The position numbers and the translations under genes are program-made. This document shows positions 26,193 to 33,178 of a stretch of DNA of 64,000 bases, one piece after another (positions within the stretch are counted from its first letter, which is position 1; every line of letters starts with the position of its first letter). The DNA is from Neisseria sp. DTU_2020_1000833_1_SI_GRL_NUU_006. Its GTDB lineage: Bacteria; Pseudomonadota; Gammaproteobacteria; Burkholderiales; Neisseriaceae. Under the pieces are notes generated by a model. The model was given only the letters and a program-made list of their open reading frames with translations, was not told the DNA's origin and searched no databases. The stretch is taken from NCBI GenBank assembly GCA_032388755.1, contig CP135593.1:124001-188000 (forward strand). The letters run 5' to 3'.

Positions 26193-26221
26193 TTTGATTT
26201 CGTATTGATGTAATCGGTGAA

Positions 26222-26260
26222 AGGTTGTCTGAAAAGGATAAAATGCTTTTCAGACGACCT
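26222..26260 (+). terminator. Inverted DUS pair after ilvE
   Basis: AGGTTGTCTGAAAAG (one base off canonical) pairs with CTTTTCAGACGACCT, followed by T6, 30 bp after the ilvE stop. Confidence 0.78.
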
Positions 26261-26461
26261 TTTTTATGGTTAATGGAAATAGAAAAATTCCTGCCAGCCA
26301 TTATTTTTTTATCAGAGAAGTATGGCAGGTACAATGCTTTAATATTTTGGATTTCTGATGGCGGGGGTCGTCTGAACATACTGTTCGGATGATGGATTAA
26401 TTTTAATCGGAAAGGTGTTTTTCTTGCCTTGTATCCATCATTGCAAAAGGGATAACGTTAT

Positions 26462-26833
26462 ATGGAAGAACCGCAAATACACCTACGACGCGATAAGCAG
26501 ATCAGGCTGCATGACAAGCGGCGGCATGCCCCGCCGTTTTGGCAGGCAGACAGGCCGTATCTGCACGAACACCATATTTCCGATGCGCGCTTCCGCAGGC
26601 TGGGTTACATCATGGCGATGTTGGCGGGTGCGATCAATGCAGGCGGTTTCTTTGCGTTTGCACGCTACACGTCGCACGTTACCGGCTCGATGTCGCTGCT
26701 GGCGGACGCTGTTTATCTGCGCGAATGGATAAGAGCGATTGGTATATGGGGCTATCATCAGATAAAACACCATTTTGCCTTACCGTTTGCGTTGGTGTCG
26801 TTTGTGTCGGGGAGGGCAGAATCAGTCGGTTAG
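26462..26833 (+). pseudogene. Truncated YoaK/DUF1275 family membrane protein
   Basis: 123 codons. Only one stretch, GYIMAMLAGAINAGGFFAFARYTSHVTGSM (residues ~48-77) plus LLADAVYLREW, matches the first part of DUF1275 proteins, which are normally 220-250 residues with six or more helices. After residue ~90 the similarity stops and the frame ends; the remaining helices are absent from the next 330 bp in any frame. The 47-residue basic N-terminus is also atypical. I read it as a remnant, though a short product could still be made. Confidence 0.6.
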
Positions 26834-27113
26834 GATACGCGTTTGAAACTGAAATATATGTTGATAAGTTAAGTATGCAGCCGTTACACTAAGAAACTGG
26901 GCAGAGTTATAGTTATAATGAGATATGTACACAACTTCATTGCGTTGCCCTTGTGTAATGCGTAGAATATAAATCTAATTATTCATTGCGGTCGTTTGGA
27001 TTATCTCAGGTCAAACGAAATTCAATCGCCGCAGTCTTAGCTATCATCCTGATTCAATCTGTTTTCAAGGGTTTGCGACTCTTGGAAACATCGTTGGAAT
27101 ACACTATCCGCTT

Positions 27114-27125
27114 TTCAGACGACCT
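27114..27125 (-). repeat. Single DUS in the leader of the OmpA-like lipoprotein gene
   Basis: Exact TTCAGACGACCT, 37 bp before the start codon. The preceding 280 bp after the YoaK remnant hold no recognisable gene. Confidence 0.8.
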
Positions 27126-27162
27126 TCGTTGTCGGAGCGGTATTTTTTAAAAGGAAATCTAA

Positions 27163-27843
27163 ATGAAGCTCTTGAAATCCCTGACCGTTGCCGCATTGGC
27201 AATCCCCTTGGCTCTGACAGGCTGTGTAACCGACCCTGTAAGCGGACAACGCAACACCAGCAAAACCGCCATGTACGGCTTGGGCGGCGCGGCAGTGTGC
27301 GGCATCGTCGGCGCATTGACCCACGGCGGCAAAGGCGCGCGCAACTCTGCGTTGGCGTGTGGCGCGATTGGTGCGGGCGTAGGCGGCTACATGGACTATC
27401 AAGAGAAAAAACTGCGCGAGAACCTGAAAAACACCAACATCGAAGTGGAACGCCAAGGTAACCAAATCAAGCTGGTGATGCCTGAAAACGTTACCTTCGC
27501 AACAGGCAGTGCGGCATTGAGCGATCAGGCGCGAAATGCTTTGGCGACCGCCTCCGAAACGCTGGTGCAATACCCCGACACGACTTTGACGATTAACGGC
27601 CATACCGACAACACCGGCAACGATGCCATCAACGAGCCGCTGTCCCGCAACCGCGCGCTTGCCGTTGCCGACTACCTGCAATCGCGCGGCGTGAACGGCT
27701 CGCGTCTGACCACCGCCGGCTACGGTTCGCGCCATCCTATCGCGTCTAACGCCACAGCCGAAGGCCGCGCCCAAAACCGCCGCGTGGAAATTTTGATCAA
27801 TCCCGACCAAAACGCCATCAAGGCGGCGCAACAGCAAATGTAA
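27163..27843 (+). CDS. OmpA-family lipoprotein (YiaD/YfiB-like)
   Basis: 226 residues. Lipoprotein signal with LTGC (Cys21), a glycine-rich segment with two hydrophobic stretches (YGLGGAAVCGIVGAL, ACGAIGAGVGGYM; residues ~45-85), and a C-terminal OmpA-like peptidoglycan-binding domain (VTFATGSAALSDQ, INGHTDNTGND, NRALAVADYL, RVEILI). It likely links the outer membrane to peptidoglycan. AAAGGAAA lies before the start. Related to YiaD; distinct from RmpM, which lacks a lipobox. Confidence 0.9.
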   Translation: MKLLKSLTVAALAIPLALTGCVTDPVSGQRNTSKTAMYGLGGAAVCGIVGALTHGGKGARNSALACGAIGAGVGGYMDYQEKKLRENLKNTNIEVERQGNQIKLVMPENVTFATGSAALSDQARNALATASETLVQYPDTTLTINGHTDNTGNDAINEPLSRNRALAVADYLQSRGVNGSRLTTAGYGSRHPIASNATAEGRAQNRRVEILINPDQNAIKAAQQQM

Positions 27844-27872
27844 GAAGCTATCCGTCTGAGGATAAAGTTTAA

Positions 27873-27908
27873 AGGTCGTCTGAAACAAAATCAGGTTTCA
27901 GATGACCT
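27873..27908 (+). terminator. Inverted DUS pair after the OmpA-like lipoprotein
   Basis: AGGTCGTCTGAAAC pairs with GTTTCAGATGACCT (one mismatch), followed by T5, 30 bp past the stop. Confidence 0.75.
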
Positions 27909-27944
27909 TTTTATATGGAAGTAATGCGGGCCGGATGTCCGAAT

Positions 27945-28181
27945 ACCTCAAGACAATTTGAGGTCGGAGGCAATAATGAAATGGTGGAAACGCATGAAAC
28001 AAAAAAAGGAGGCAATCCCCCACAGGATTGCCCCAATACCTCAAATCAGAGATTTACGCTTCACAAACAATACAGGCTTTCGCCTGCGGCTTTACCTGCA
28101 CGGCTCAACTCCGTGCGGGTAAACTTTTGTTCCGAGAGATTGAGGCTCGGAACATCCGCTGCAAATCAAAGGATTTGCAGC
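27945..28181. other. Cluster of six stem-loops, possible structured RNA or mobile-element remnant
   Basis: Perfect or near-perfect hairpins follow one another: ACCTCAA/TTGAGGT (27945-27964), GGCAATCC/GGATTGCC (28011-28032), CAGGC/GCCTG (28073-28086), a 13-bp stem TTTACCTGCACGG with one G-T pair (28091-28123), TGTTCCGAG/CTCGGAACA (28128-28154), and GCTGCAAATC/GATTTGCAGC with a 4-nt loop (28158-28181). The 10-mer AATACCTCAA is repeated at 27942 and 28035. None is DUS- or CREE-related. I recognise no known RNA family. Confidence 0.55.
27976..28122 (+). CDS. Possible small protein, 48 residues
   Basis: An ATG with a strong GGAGG Shine-Dalgarno sequence at a 5-base spacing begins MKWWKRMKQKKEAIPHR and ends GSTPCG. 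The product is very basic with a Trp-Trp near the N-terminus; no family recognised. Three hairpins of the surrounding cluster lie inside the frame, so the frame may be incidental to a structured element. A second reading frame over the same stretch (27915-28184) has no ribosome binding site and is not preferred. Confidence 0.35.
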   Translation: MKWWKRMKQKKEAIPHRIAPIPQIRDLRFTNNTGFRLRLYLHGSTPCG

Positions 28182-28229
28182 TGAAAACCGGAGTATCAGA
28201 TTTGCCGGTACGGCTGTAATTTGATGTAG

Positions 28230-28650
28230 CGAAATTTACTCGAAAAATTTGGGTTTGCCAAGTAGTTTACATTATTTTTTTATGAAAAATTAATATTTAT
28301 AATATTTCAATATTTATTTAAAATTTAGAATATAATTTTTCTTAGTCAAATTTTTCATGAATATAAAATAAAAAAATTTATAATATTGAAATTATATTCT
28401 TTATGGATTAGACAATATAATTGATTCTTTTAAAATATTATTTTATAACACTCTGATTTTAAATTAAATTAAATTTTAATATATTAATCAAAATTTCGCA
28501 TCATATTTATGTTTTACGGAAAACGCCCCGATTTTTCCTGTATTGAGCGTTTGATAGGCCAAAATACCCAGTTTATCCAAAGAGTTAATGTGAAAAATTC
28601 TCAATTGAAAATTTGTTACTATCGTTGTTAATTTTCGATTTAATAGAAAT
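28230..28650. other. AT-rich gene-free stretch
   Basis: About 420 bases. The part 28260-28490 is extremely AT-rich (long runs of A and T, almost no G or C), with no coding frame, DUS or CREE. It separates the stem-loop cluster from lpxL1 and its composition is unlike the rest of the window. Confidence 0.6.
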
Positions 28651-28654
28651 GATA

Positions 28655-28677
28655 AAAGCCCGAATATGACGGGCTTT
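28655..28677. terminator. Hairpin terminator downstream of lpxL1
   Basis: AAAGCCCG and CGGGCTTT pair around a 7-nt loop about 25 bp past the minus-strand lpxL1 stop, with T-rich flanks on both strands. Confidence 0.7.
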
Positions 28678-28702
28678 GCTTTTTGTTGTAACTGTATGTA
28701 AT

Positions 28703-29572
28703 TCAATAAAATCCCTGTTCGCCTTCGGGACGGGTTTTGAAGCGTTTGTGCAGCCAGAAATATTGTTCGGGATTTTCCCTTGCCCGCGCTTCGATAAAGT
28801 CGTTCATGCGTTGGGTGTCGGCTACAACGTCGTCTGAAGGGAAGTTTTCCCATGCCGGATAGAAACGCAGTGTAACAGTGTTGTCGGCATTGCGCGTAGG
28901 GATGGCAGGAATGACTTTGGCTTTCGTCATGCCGGCGATGCGGCTTAAGCCTGTAATCGTGGCGGTGGGGATACCGAAGAAGTTGACGAAGATGGAGTCG
29001 TTGCGGCCGAAATCTTGGTCGGGCAGGTAAAGGAAGGGGGCGTCGCTTTTGCGCAGTTGCTTGATAATCGCGCGCAGGCCTTCGGTGCGGCCGATGAGGA
29101 AGACGTTGTTGTAGCGGTGGCGGCCTTTGAGGATTTGTTCGTCCAACGCTTTGTTTTTTTGGTGCGAATACATGCTGGTCAGCGGCACGTACTGATTGAG
29201 GGTGTAAACCGCCATTTCAAATGCGGTGAAATGCGGATAAAGCAGGATGACTTTTTCGCCTGCCGCGAGCGCGTCGTCAAGATGGTGTTTGTCTTGATAA
29301 TGCACGAGTTTGCGCAGCCTTTCGGCAGGCGCGTACCAATACAGGCCGTATTCGAGCATCAGCTTTGCCATGTGCTGAAAATGGCGTTTGAGCACGGCTT
29401 TGCGTTTGTCTTCGCTCCATTCGGGAAAGCATTTTCTAAGGTTGGTCTCGCCGACTTTTCGGCGCGGTTTGACGGCGTAATAGGCAAGGATGCCCACGGC
29501 GTCGGCGATTTTGTGTATGGCCTTGAAGGGCAGGAGCTGAATGAGGTAGAGGAGGAAAAAGGCGGCTTTCAT
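28703..29572 (-). CDS. lpxL1: Lipid A lauroyl acyltransferase LpxL1/HtrB
   Basis: 289 residues, LpxL/LpxM/HtrB family. An N-terminal hydrophobic anchor is followed by the catalytic HxxxxE motif HFTAFE (~residue 113), the DQDFGRNDSIFVNFFG substrate segment (~180) and the ending FWLHKRFKTRPEG. By recall it closely matches meningococcal LpxL1, which adds a secondary lauroyl chain to lipid A at the cytoplasmic face of the inner membrane. Meningococcal lpxL1 is often inactivated by slips; here the frame is intact. Pathogenic species also have LpxL2, not seen in this window. Confidence 0.93.
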   Translation of the reverse strand: MKAAFFLLYLIQLLPFKAIHKIADAVGILAYYAVKPRRKVGETNLRKCFPEWSEDKRKAVLKRHFQHMAKLMLEYGLYWYAPAERLRKLVHYQDKHHLDDALAAGEKVILLYPHFTAFEMAVYTLNQYVPLTSMYSHQKNKALDEQILKGRHRYNNVFLIGRTEGLRAIIKQLRKSDAPFLYLPDQDFGRNDSIFVNFFGIPTATITGLSRIAGMTKAKVIPAIPTRNADNTVTLRFYPAWENFPSDDVVADTQRMNDFIEARARENPEQYFWLHKRFKTRPEGEQGFY

Positions 29573-29687
29573 GGCGGCTGTTGAGGAATGGGGCGGGAAA
29601 AAGGGAATTATAACGGAAAGGGCTGTTGTCTAGTCAGAGAGTAGGAGTCTGAGTAAACTTGTTTTGGCTAAACCTGCTACGCTCTTT

Positions 29688-29699
29688 TTCAGACGACCT
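29688..29699 (-). repeat. Single DUS between ruvC and lpxL1
   Basis: Exact TTCAGACGACCT followed by TTTT, immediately beyond the ruvC stop on the minus strand; no inverted partner. Confidence 0.8.
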
Positions 29700-29701
29700 T
29701 T

Positions 29702-30250
29702 TCACCATTGGAAGCGTCCCCGTCTGACTTTCATTCCGTTCGGATTCAACTGTGCGGCAAGTCCGTGGTTGCGCAGAGCGTGGGTCAGGGCGACGGCGAG
29801 TCCGTCGGCGGCATCGGATTGGGGCGTGCCGGAAAGGGAGAGCATTTGCACGACCATGTGCTGTACTTGTTCTTTCGCTGCCTTGCCTTTGCCTACAACG
29901 GCCTGTTTGACTTGCAGGGCGGTGTATTCGGATACGGGCAAGCCGTGCATGACCAATCCTGCCAATGCCGCGCCGCGCGCCTGTCCGAGCATGAGTGTGG
30001 AGGCAGGATTGACGTTGACGAATACCTGCTCCACGGCGGCCTGTTGCGGCTGGTAAGTTCGGACGATTTCATCGATATGGCGTACGATGACGGCGATGCG
30101 TTCCGACAGCGGCGCGTTCGGAGGGGTTTTGATGCAGCCGGAGGCGATGTAGAAATGCTCGCGGCCGCGGACGTCGATGACGCCAAAACCGGTTACGCGG
30201 CTGCCGGGGTCTATGCCCAGGATGCGGGTGGTTTGTGAAGCGGAAGTCAT
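29702..30250 (-). CDS. ruvC: Holliday junction resolvase RuvC
   Basis: 182 residues, RNase H fold. Catalytic acids are in place: ILGIDPGSR near the N-terminus (Asp), VEQVFVN (Glu, ~residue 70) and DAADGLAVALTHA (Asp pair, ~140). It cuts Holliday junctions with RuvAB during recombination, relevant for a naturally transformable genus. ruvA and ruvB are not adjacent. Confidence 0.96.
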   Translation of the reverse strand: MTSASQTTRILGIDPGSRVTGFGVIDVRGREHFYIASGCIKTPPNAPLSERIAVIVRHIDEIVRTYQPQQAAVEQVFVNVNPASTLMLGQARGAALAGLVMHGLPVSEYTALQVKQAVVGKGKAAKEQVQHMVVQMLSLSGTPQSDAADGLAVALTHALRNHGLAAQLNPNGMKVRRGRFQW

Positions 30251-30442
30251 GATTATGCTGTTGAGGCGGTGAAACCAGGATTATAGTGAAATCAATATAA
30301 AACGGATATGGGATGCGATGTGTCTTTTCAGACGACGTTTTCACGATTTATGGTTTGTTTACGCAAGAGGGGCATATACTGGTTGGTCAAATTGGTTATC
30401 GCTATTCGGTTGTGTAAGAAATATTTGAAAGGAACGGACAGG

Positions 30443-30778
30443 ATGAAACCCTTGTATATTTTGGTTGCGGCCTTGACGGCTTTGCCTGTGTTGGCGATGG
30501 CGGAAGTCCGCCTTTATGGCGAAATCAAAAGCGGCGTTGAAGCGTCGCGCATTAAATCGAGAGACAGTTCGGTATCACATAGCGGCATATATGATTCAGG
30601 CAGTTATATCGGTTTGCGCGGCTCGCTACCCATCGGTAGTGGGAATAATGTGTTGTTTCAGGCAGAACAGGATACGCCGGTAGGTTCGCGCAGCCTGTCG
30701 CGCACGGTTTGGCATAGTCCTTCCCCCCATTCGGGCAATATGGGAGACGATGCGGCAGGGCAGTTTGGGAAATATTGA
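30443..30778 (+). pseudogene. Truncated porin-like protein
   Basis: 111 codons. A signal peptide (ends VLAMAE) and the first beta-strands (VRLYGEIKSGVEASR, SGSYIGLRGSLPIGSGNNVLFQAEQ) match the N-terminus of neisserial PorA/PorB-type porins, which are over 300 residues with 16 strands. After ~residue 80 the match ends and the frame stops at 30778. No continuation is found before the DUS hairpin at 30804. It keeps a GGA-type ribosome binding site and an intact signal peptide, so a short exported product is possible. Confidence 0.68.
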
Positions 30779-30803
30779 ATTTTTTGTCGTTCGTGTAATG
30801 AAA

Positions 30804-30842
30804 AGGTCGTCTGAAAACCGATTTGGGGGTTTCAGACGACCT
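30804..30842. terminator. Inverted DUS pair between the porin remnant and the glycosyltransferase gene
   Basis: AGGTCGTCTGAAA and its complement (30804-30815, 30831-30842) lie between two convergent stops. Confidence 0.78.
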
Positions 30843-30854
30843 TTGCCGTTTTGT

Positions 30855-31940
30855 TTAAGCTTCCTTGTTTAAACCCAGCTTTTCAGCAATTTTGTTCCAC
30901 ACGGCTTCCAGCGGAATGGCTTTGAGCAGGCGTTTTTTGCCGGATGTATTGATGCTGTCGGGGTGGGGTAGGTCGCCGAAATCACCCGCCCAAATAACCT
31001 CGGCATTGTCGGAATAGGGATGCCATCTGTCCAGCCATGAGGGACCGAACAGGGCGATTTGCGGTTTGTTCAGTGCAGCGGCGATGTGCATGGGGGCGGA
31101 ATCTACGCCGATGAAGAGTTTGCAGCCGTCGATGGCGGCAGCCAGTTCGCGCAGGTTAAGGTTGCCCGACAGTATCCATAATTTACCGCCTTCGGGAATT
31201 TTGACGCGTTCTAAAACTGCATCGATCATTTGTTGTTCGGTTGCTGAGGGTGCGGCGGTTAAAACGACGTTTTGACCGTGGTTGAGCAGTAATTGGACGA
31301 TGGCGGCGTTTTTGCCGTCTTCCCAGCATTTGAATTCCCAACGCGCGCCCGGGTGGAATAAGACATAATCCTCCCCGTTCCAGCCTTGTTTGTTCAGCTT
31401 GCTTTGCAAATTCGAGCGGGCATCTTCGCCGATTGCCATCATCACTTTTGCCGGCGGTGTTTCCTCAGGCCGGATAAGCGGTGGCAAAACGTTCATATGA
31501 TATTCGGTAATGTGGCAGCCGCGTCCGGCTTCGGGGTTGAGGAAGTCGTGGCACCAACGCCAGAAAAAGTGGTTGCGTTTGATATGGCTGATGCCGACGC
31601 TGCATTGTGCGCAGAATTTGGCGAGTATTGCCGAGCGCCATTGGTCGGACAGGTTGAACGCCCAGTCGTACCTGCGCTTTTTCAGGCGCGAGAACAGCTT
31701 TTTCTCTTCGCATAGCTGGGTTTTCAACCCCTGCTTTTTCCAGGAGCGGTCTATGGTGAAGATTTCGGCAATTTCAGGATTGTCGCTGATGATGTCGGCG
31801 GTTTCCCGGTAAACCAGCATGTCGATTTCGCAATCGGGAAAGCGGGTCTTGAGGGCGTGGACGACGGGCGTGGCTAACAGGACGTCGCCGTGGTGGCGCA
31901 GCTTGATGACTAAAATACGTTTCGGTTGGGCCAGGGACAT
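30855..31940 (-). CDS. Family 9 glycosyltransferase, heptosyltransferase III-like
   Basis: 361 residues, GT-B fold. The N-terminal ILVIKLRHHGDVLLATPVVHALK is typical of ADP-heptose:LPS heptosyltransferases of the RfaQ type; the nucleotide-sugar half shows GVDSAPMHIAAALNKPQIALFGPS (~290-313). It probably adds heptose or a related sugar to the lipooligosaccharide core at the inner membrane. Start MSLAQPKR is preferred over an upstream extension. A role in core rather than another glycan is an inference from family. Confidence 0.86.
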   Translation of the reverse strand: MSLAQPKRILVIKLRHHGDVLLATPVVHALKTRFPDCEIDMLVYRETADIISDNPEIAEIFTIDRSWKKQGLKTQLCEEKKLFSRLKKRRYDWAFNLSDQWRSAILAKFCAQCSVGISHIKRNHFFWRWCHDFLNPEAGRGCHITEYHMNVLPPLIRPEETPPAKVMMAIGEDARSNLQSKLNKQGWNGEDYVLFHPGARWEFKCWEDGKNAAIVQLLLNHGQNVVLTAAPSATEQQMIDAVLERVKIPEGGKLWILSGNLNLRELAAAIDGCKLFIGVDSAPMHIAAALNKPQIALFGPSWLDRWHPYSDNAEVIWAGDFGDLPHPDSINTSGKKRLLKAIPLEAVWNKIAEKLGLNKEA

Positions 31941-32121
31941 AGTTTGCTTTCGGCGGATGGATTTCGGTCTGCCTATTGTAAAACGAAACGGCACAATGGC
32001 GAACTGCCTTTTTATGGTCGGAAGGATGGTGTTCGGGGCAGTATCGTTGCACGATATGCGCTTGCCTTTCGGATACGATAGAATGCGGACAATTAATCCC
32101 TAGAATAGCGGGCGTACCGTT

Positions 32122-32133
32122 TTCAGACGACCT
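32122..32133 (-). repeat. Single DUS before tyrA
   Basis: Exact TTCAGACGACCT, 18 bp upstream of the tyrA ATG. Confidence 0.8.
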
Positions 32134-32151
32134 TTGTCCCGCGCATCTGCC

Positions 32152-33024
32152 ATGAATACACTCAAACATATCGTCCTCATTGGTGTCGGGCTGATCGGCG
32201 GCTCGTTCGTGTTGGACTTGAAACGGCTCGGATTGGTCGATACGGTAACCGGCATCGATTTGGATCGCGACAACCTTGACCGTGCGCTTGAACGGCGCGT
32301 CATTGATCGCGCCTACACGCAAATCGACGCTTTGAGTATGCACGAAGCGGATTTGGCCGTTATCGCTACGCCTGTTTCCACATTTCCAGACATTTGCCGC
32401 ACCGTCCGACCTTATTTGAACGCGCATACTGTGGTTACCGATGTGGGCAGTACCAAACAATCTGCCGTTCAGGCTTTCCGCAGCGTCCTGCCCGAACATT
32501 TGTCCCGTTGCATCGCAGCCCATCCGATTGCAGGCTCTGACAGGAGCGGTGCGCTTTCCGCACAGTTCGGATTGTTTCAGGACAGGAAGCTGGTGATCAC
32601 GCCGCACGGGGAAGAAGATGAACAGGCCGCCGGCCTGGTTGAAAACCTGTGGCTGGCAGTCGGGGCGAAAACTTTCCGCATGAGCGCGGAAGAACACGAT
32701 GCCGTTTTTGCCGCCGTTTCCCATATGCCGCATCTTGCCGCCTTTGCCTACGTCCACCAAATCGCCGATCATCCCGACGGTCGGCATTATCTTGAATTTG
32801 CCGCGACGGGCTTTCGTGATTTTACGCGCATCGCATCCAGTCATCCCGCCGTATGGACGGACATCTGCCTTGCCAACAAAAACAGCCTGTTGGATTTGAT
32901 TGGCGGCCTGCGTACCCAGTTGTCCGAACTCGAACGCATCCTGTCCGAAGAAGACCGCGCCGCCCTTTACCGCTATTTTGCCGCTGCCAAACAAACCCGC
33001 GATGAATGGCTGGAGCAGCAATAG
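32152..33024 (+). CDS. tyrA: Prephenate dehydrogenase
   Basis: 290 residues. NAD-binding GVGLIGGSF (residues ~10-18), then VIATPVSTF, TDVGSTKQ and HPIAGSDRSG (~125), the prephenate-binding elements of monofunctional TyrA, and SHMPHLAAF (~190). It makes 4-hydroxyphenylpyruvate for tyrosine. There is no fused chorismate mutase domain. Start at ATG 32152 gives the usual compact N-terminus; the frame is open 18 bases upstream through a DUS. Confidence 0.93.
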   Translation: MNTLKHIVLIGVGLIGGSFVLDLKRLGLVDTVTGIDLDRDNLDRALERRVIDRAYTQIDALSMHEADLAVIATPVSTFPDICRTVRPYLNAHTVVTDVGSTKQSAVQAFRSVLPEHLSRCIAAHPIAGSDRSGALSAQFGLFQDRKLVITPHGEEDEQAAGLVENLWLAVGAKTFRMSAEEHDAVFAAVSHMPHLAAFAYVHQIADHPDGRHYLEFAATGFRDFTRIASSHPAVWTDICLANKNSLLDLIGGLRTQLSELERILSEEDRAALYRYFAAAKQTRDEWLEQQ

Positions 33025-33130
33025 TAGGTTTGAAAGAGGCAGTTTCAGACAATCTCTGTATGAATAGATAATTAAACCGGGTCGTCTGAAAACAAAGCTT
33101 CGTTAAAACCCTTTATCCGAACAGGACAAC

Positions 33131-33142
33131 TCTTGCTATAAT
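33131..33142 (+). promoter_or_regulatory. Extended -10 promoter candidate for dxs
   Basis: TCTTGCTATAAT carries a perfect TATAAT preceded by the TG of an extended -10 element, 37 bp before the dxs ATG. The -35 region is weak (ctttatcc). Confidence 0.5.
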
Positions 33143-33178
33143 TGCCCGATAGACACAATAAGCCCGCAAAGACACACC

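Noticed and set aside
26391..26409. GATGGATTAATTTTAATCGG-like sequence as a decayed CREE end
   Set aside because: Resemblance to a CREE terminus is partial, there is no second terminus and no core sequence nearby.
27915..28184. 89-codon frame across the stem-loop cluster
   Set aside because: No Shine-Dalgarno and begins inside the lipoprotein terminator flank; the 48-codon frame in another phase has the better start.
31774..33021. 415-codon minus-strand frame opposite tyrA
   Set aside because: Exact shadow of tyrA, which has clear NAD and prephenate motifs; the antisense product has no recognisable domain.
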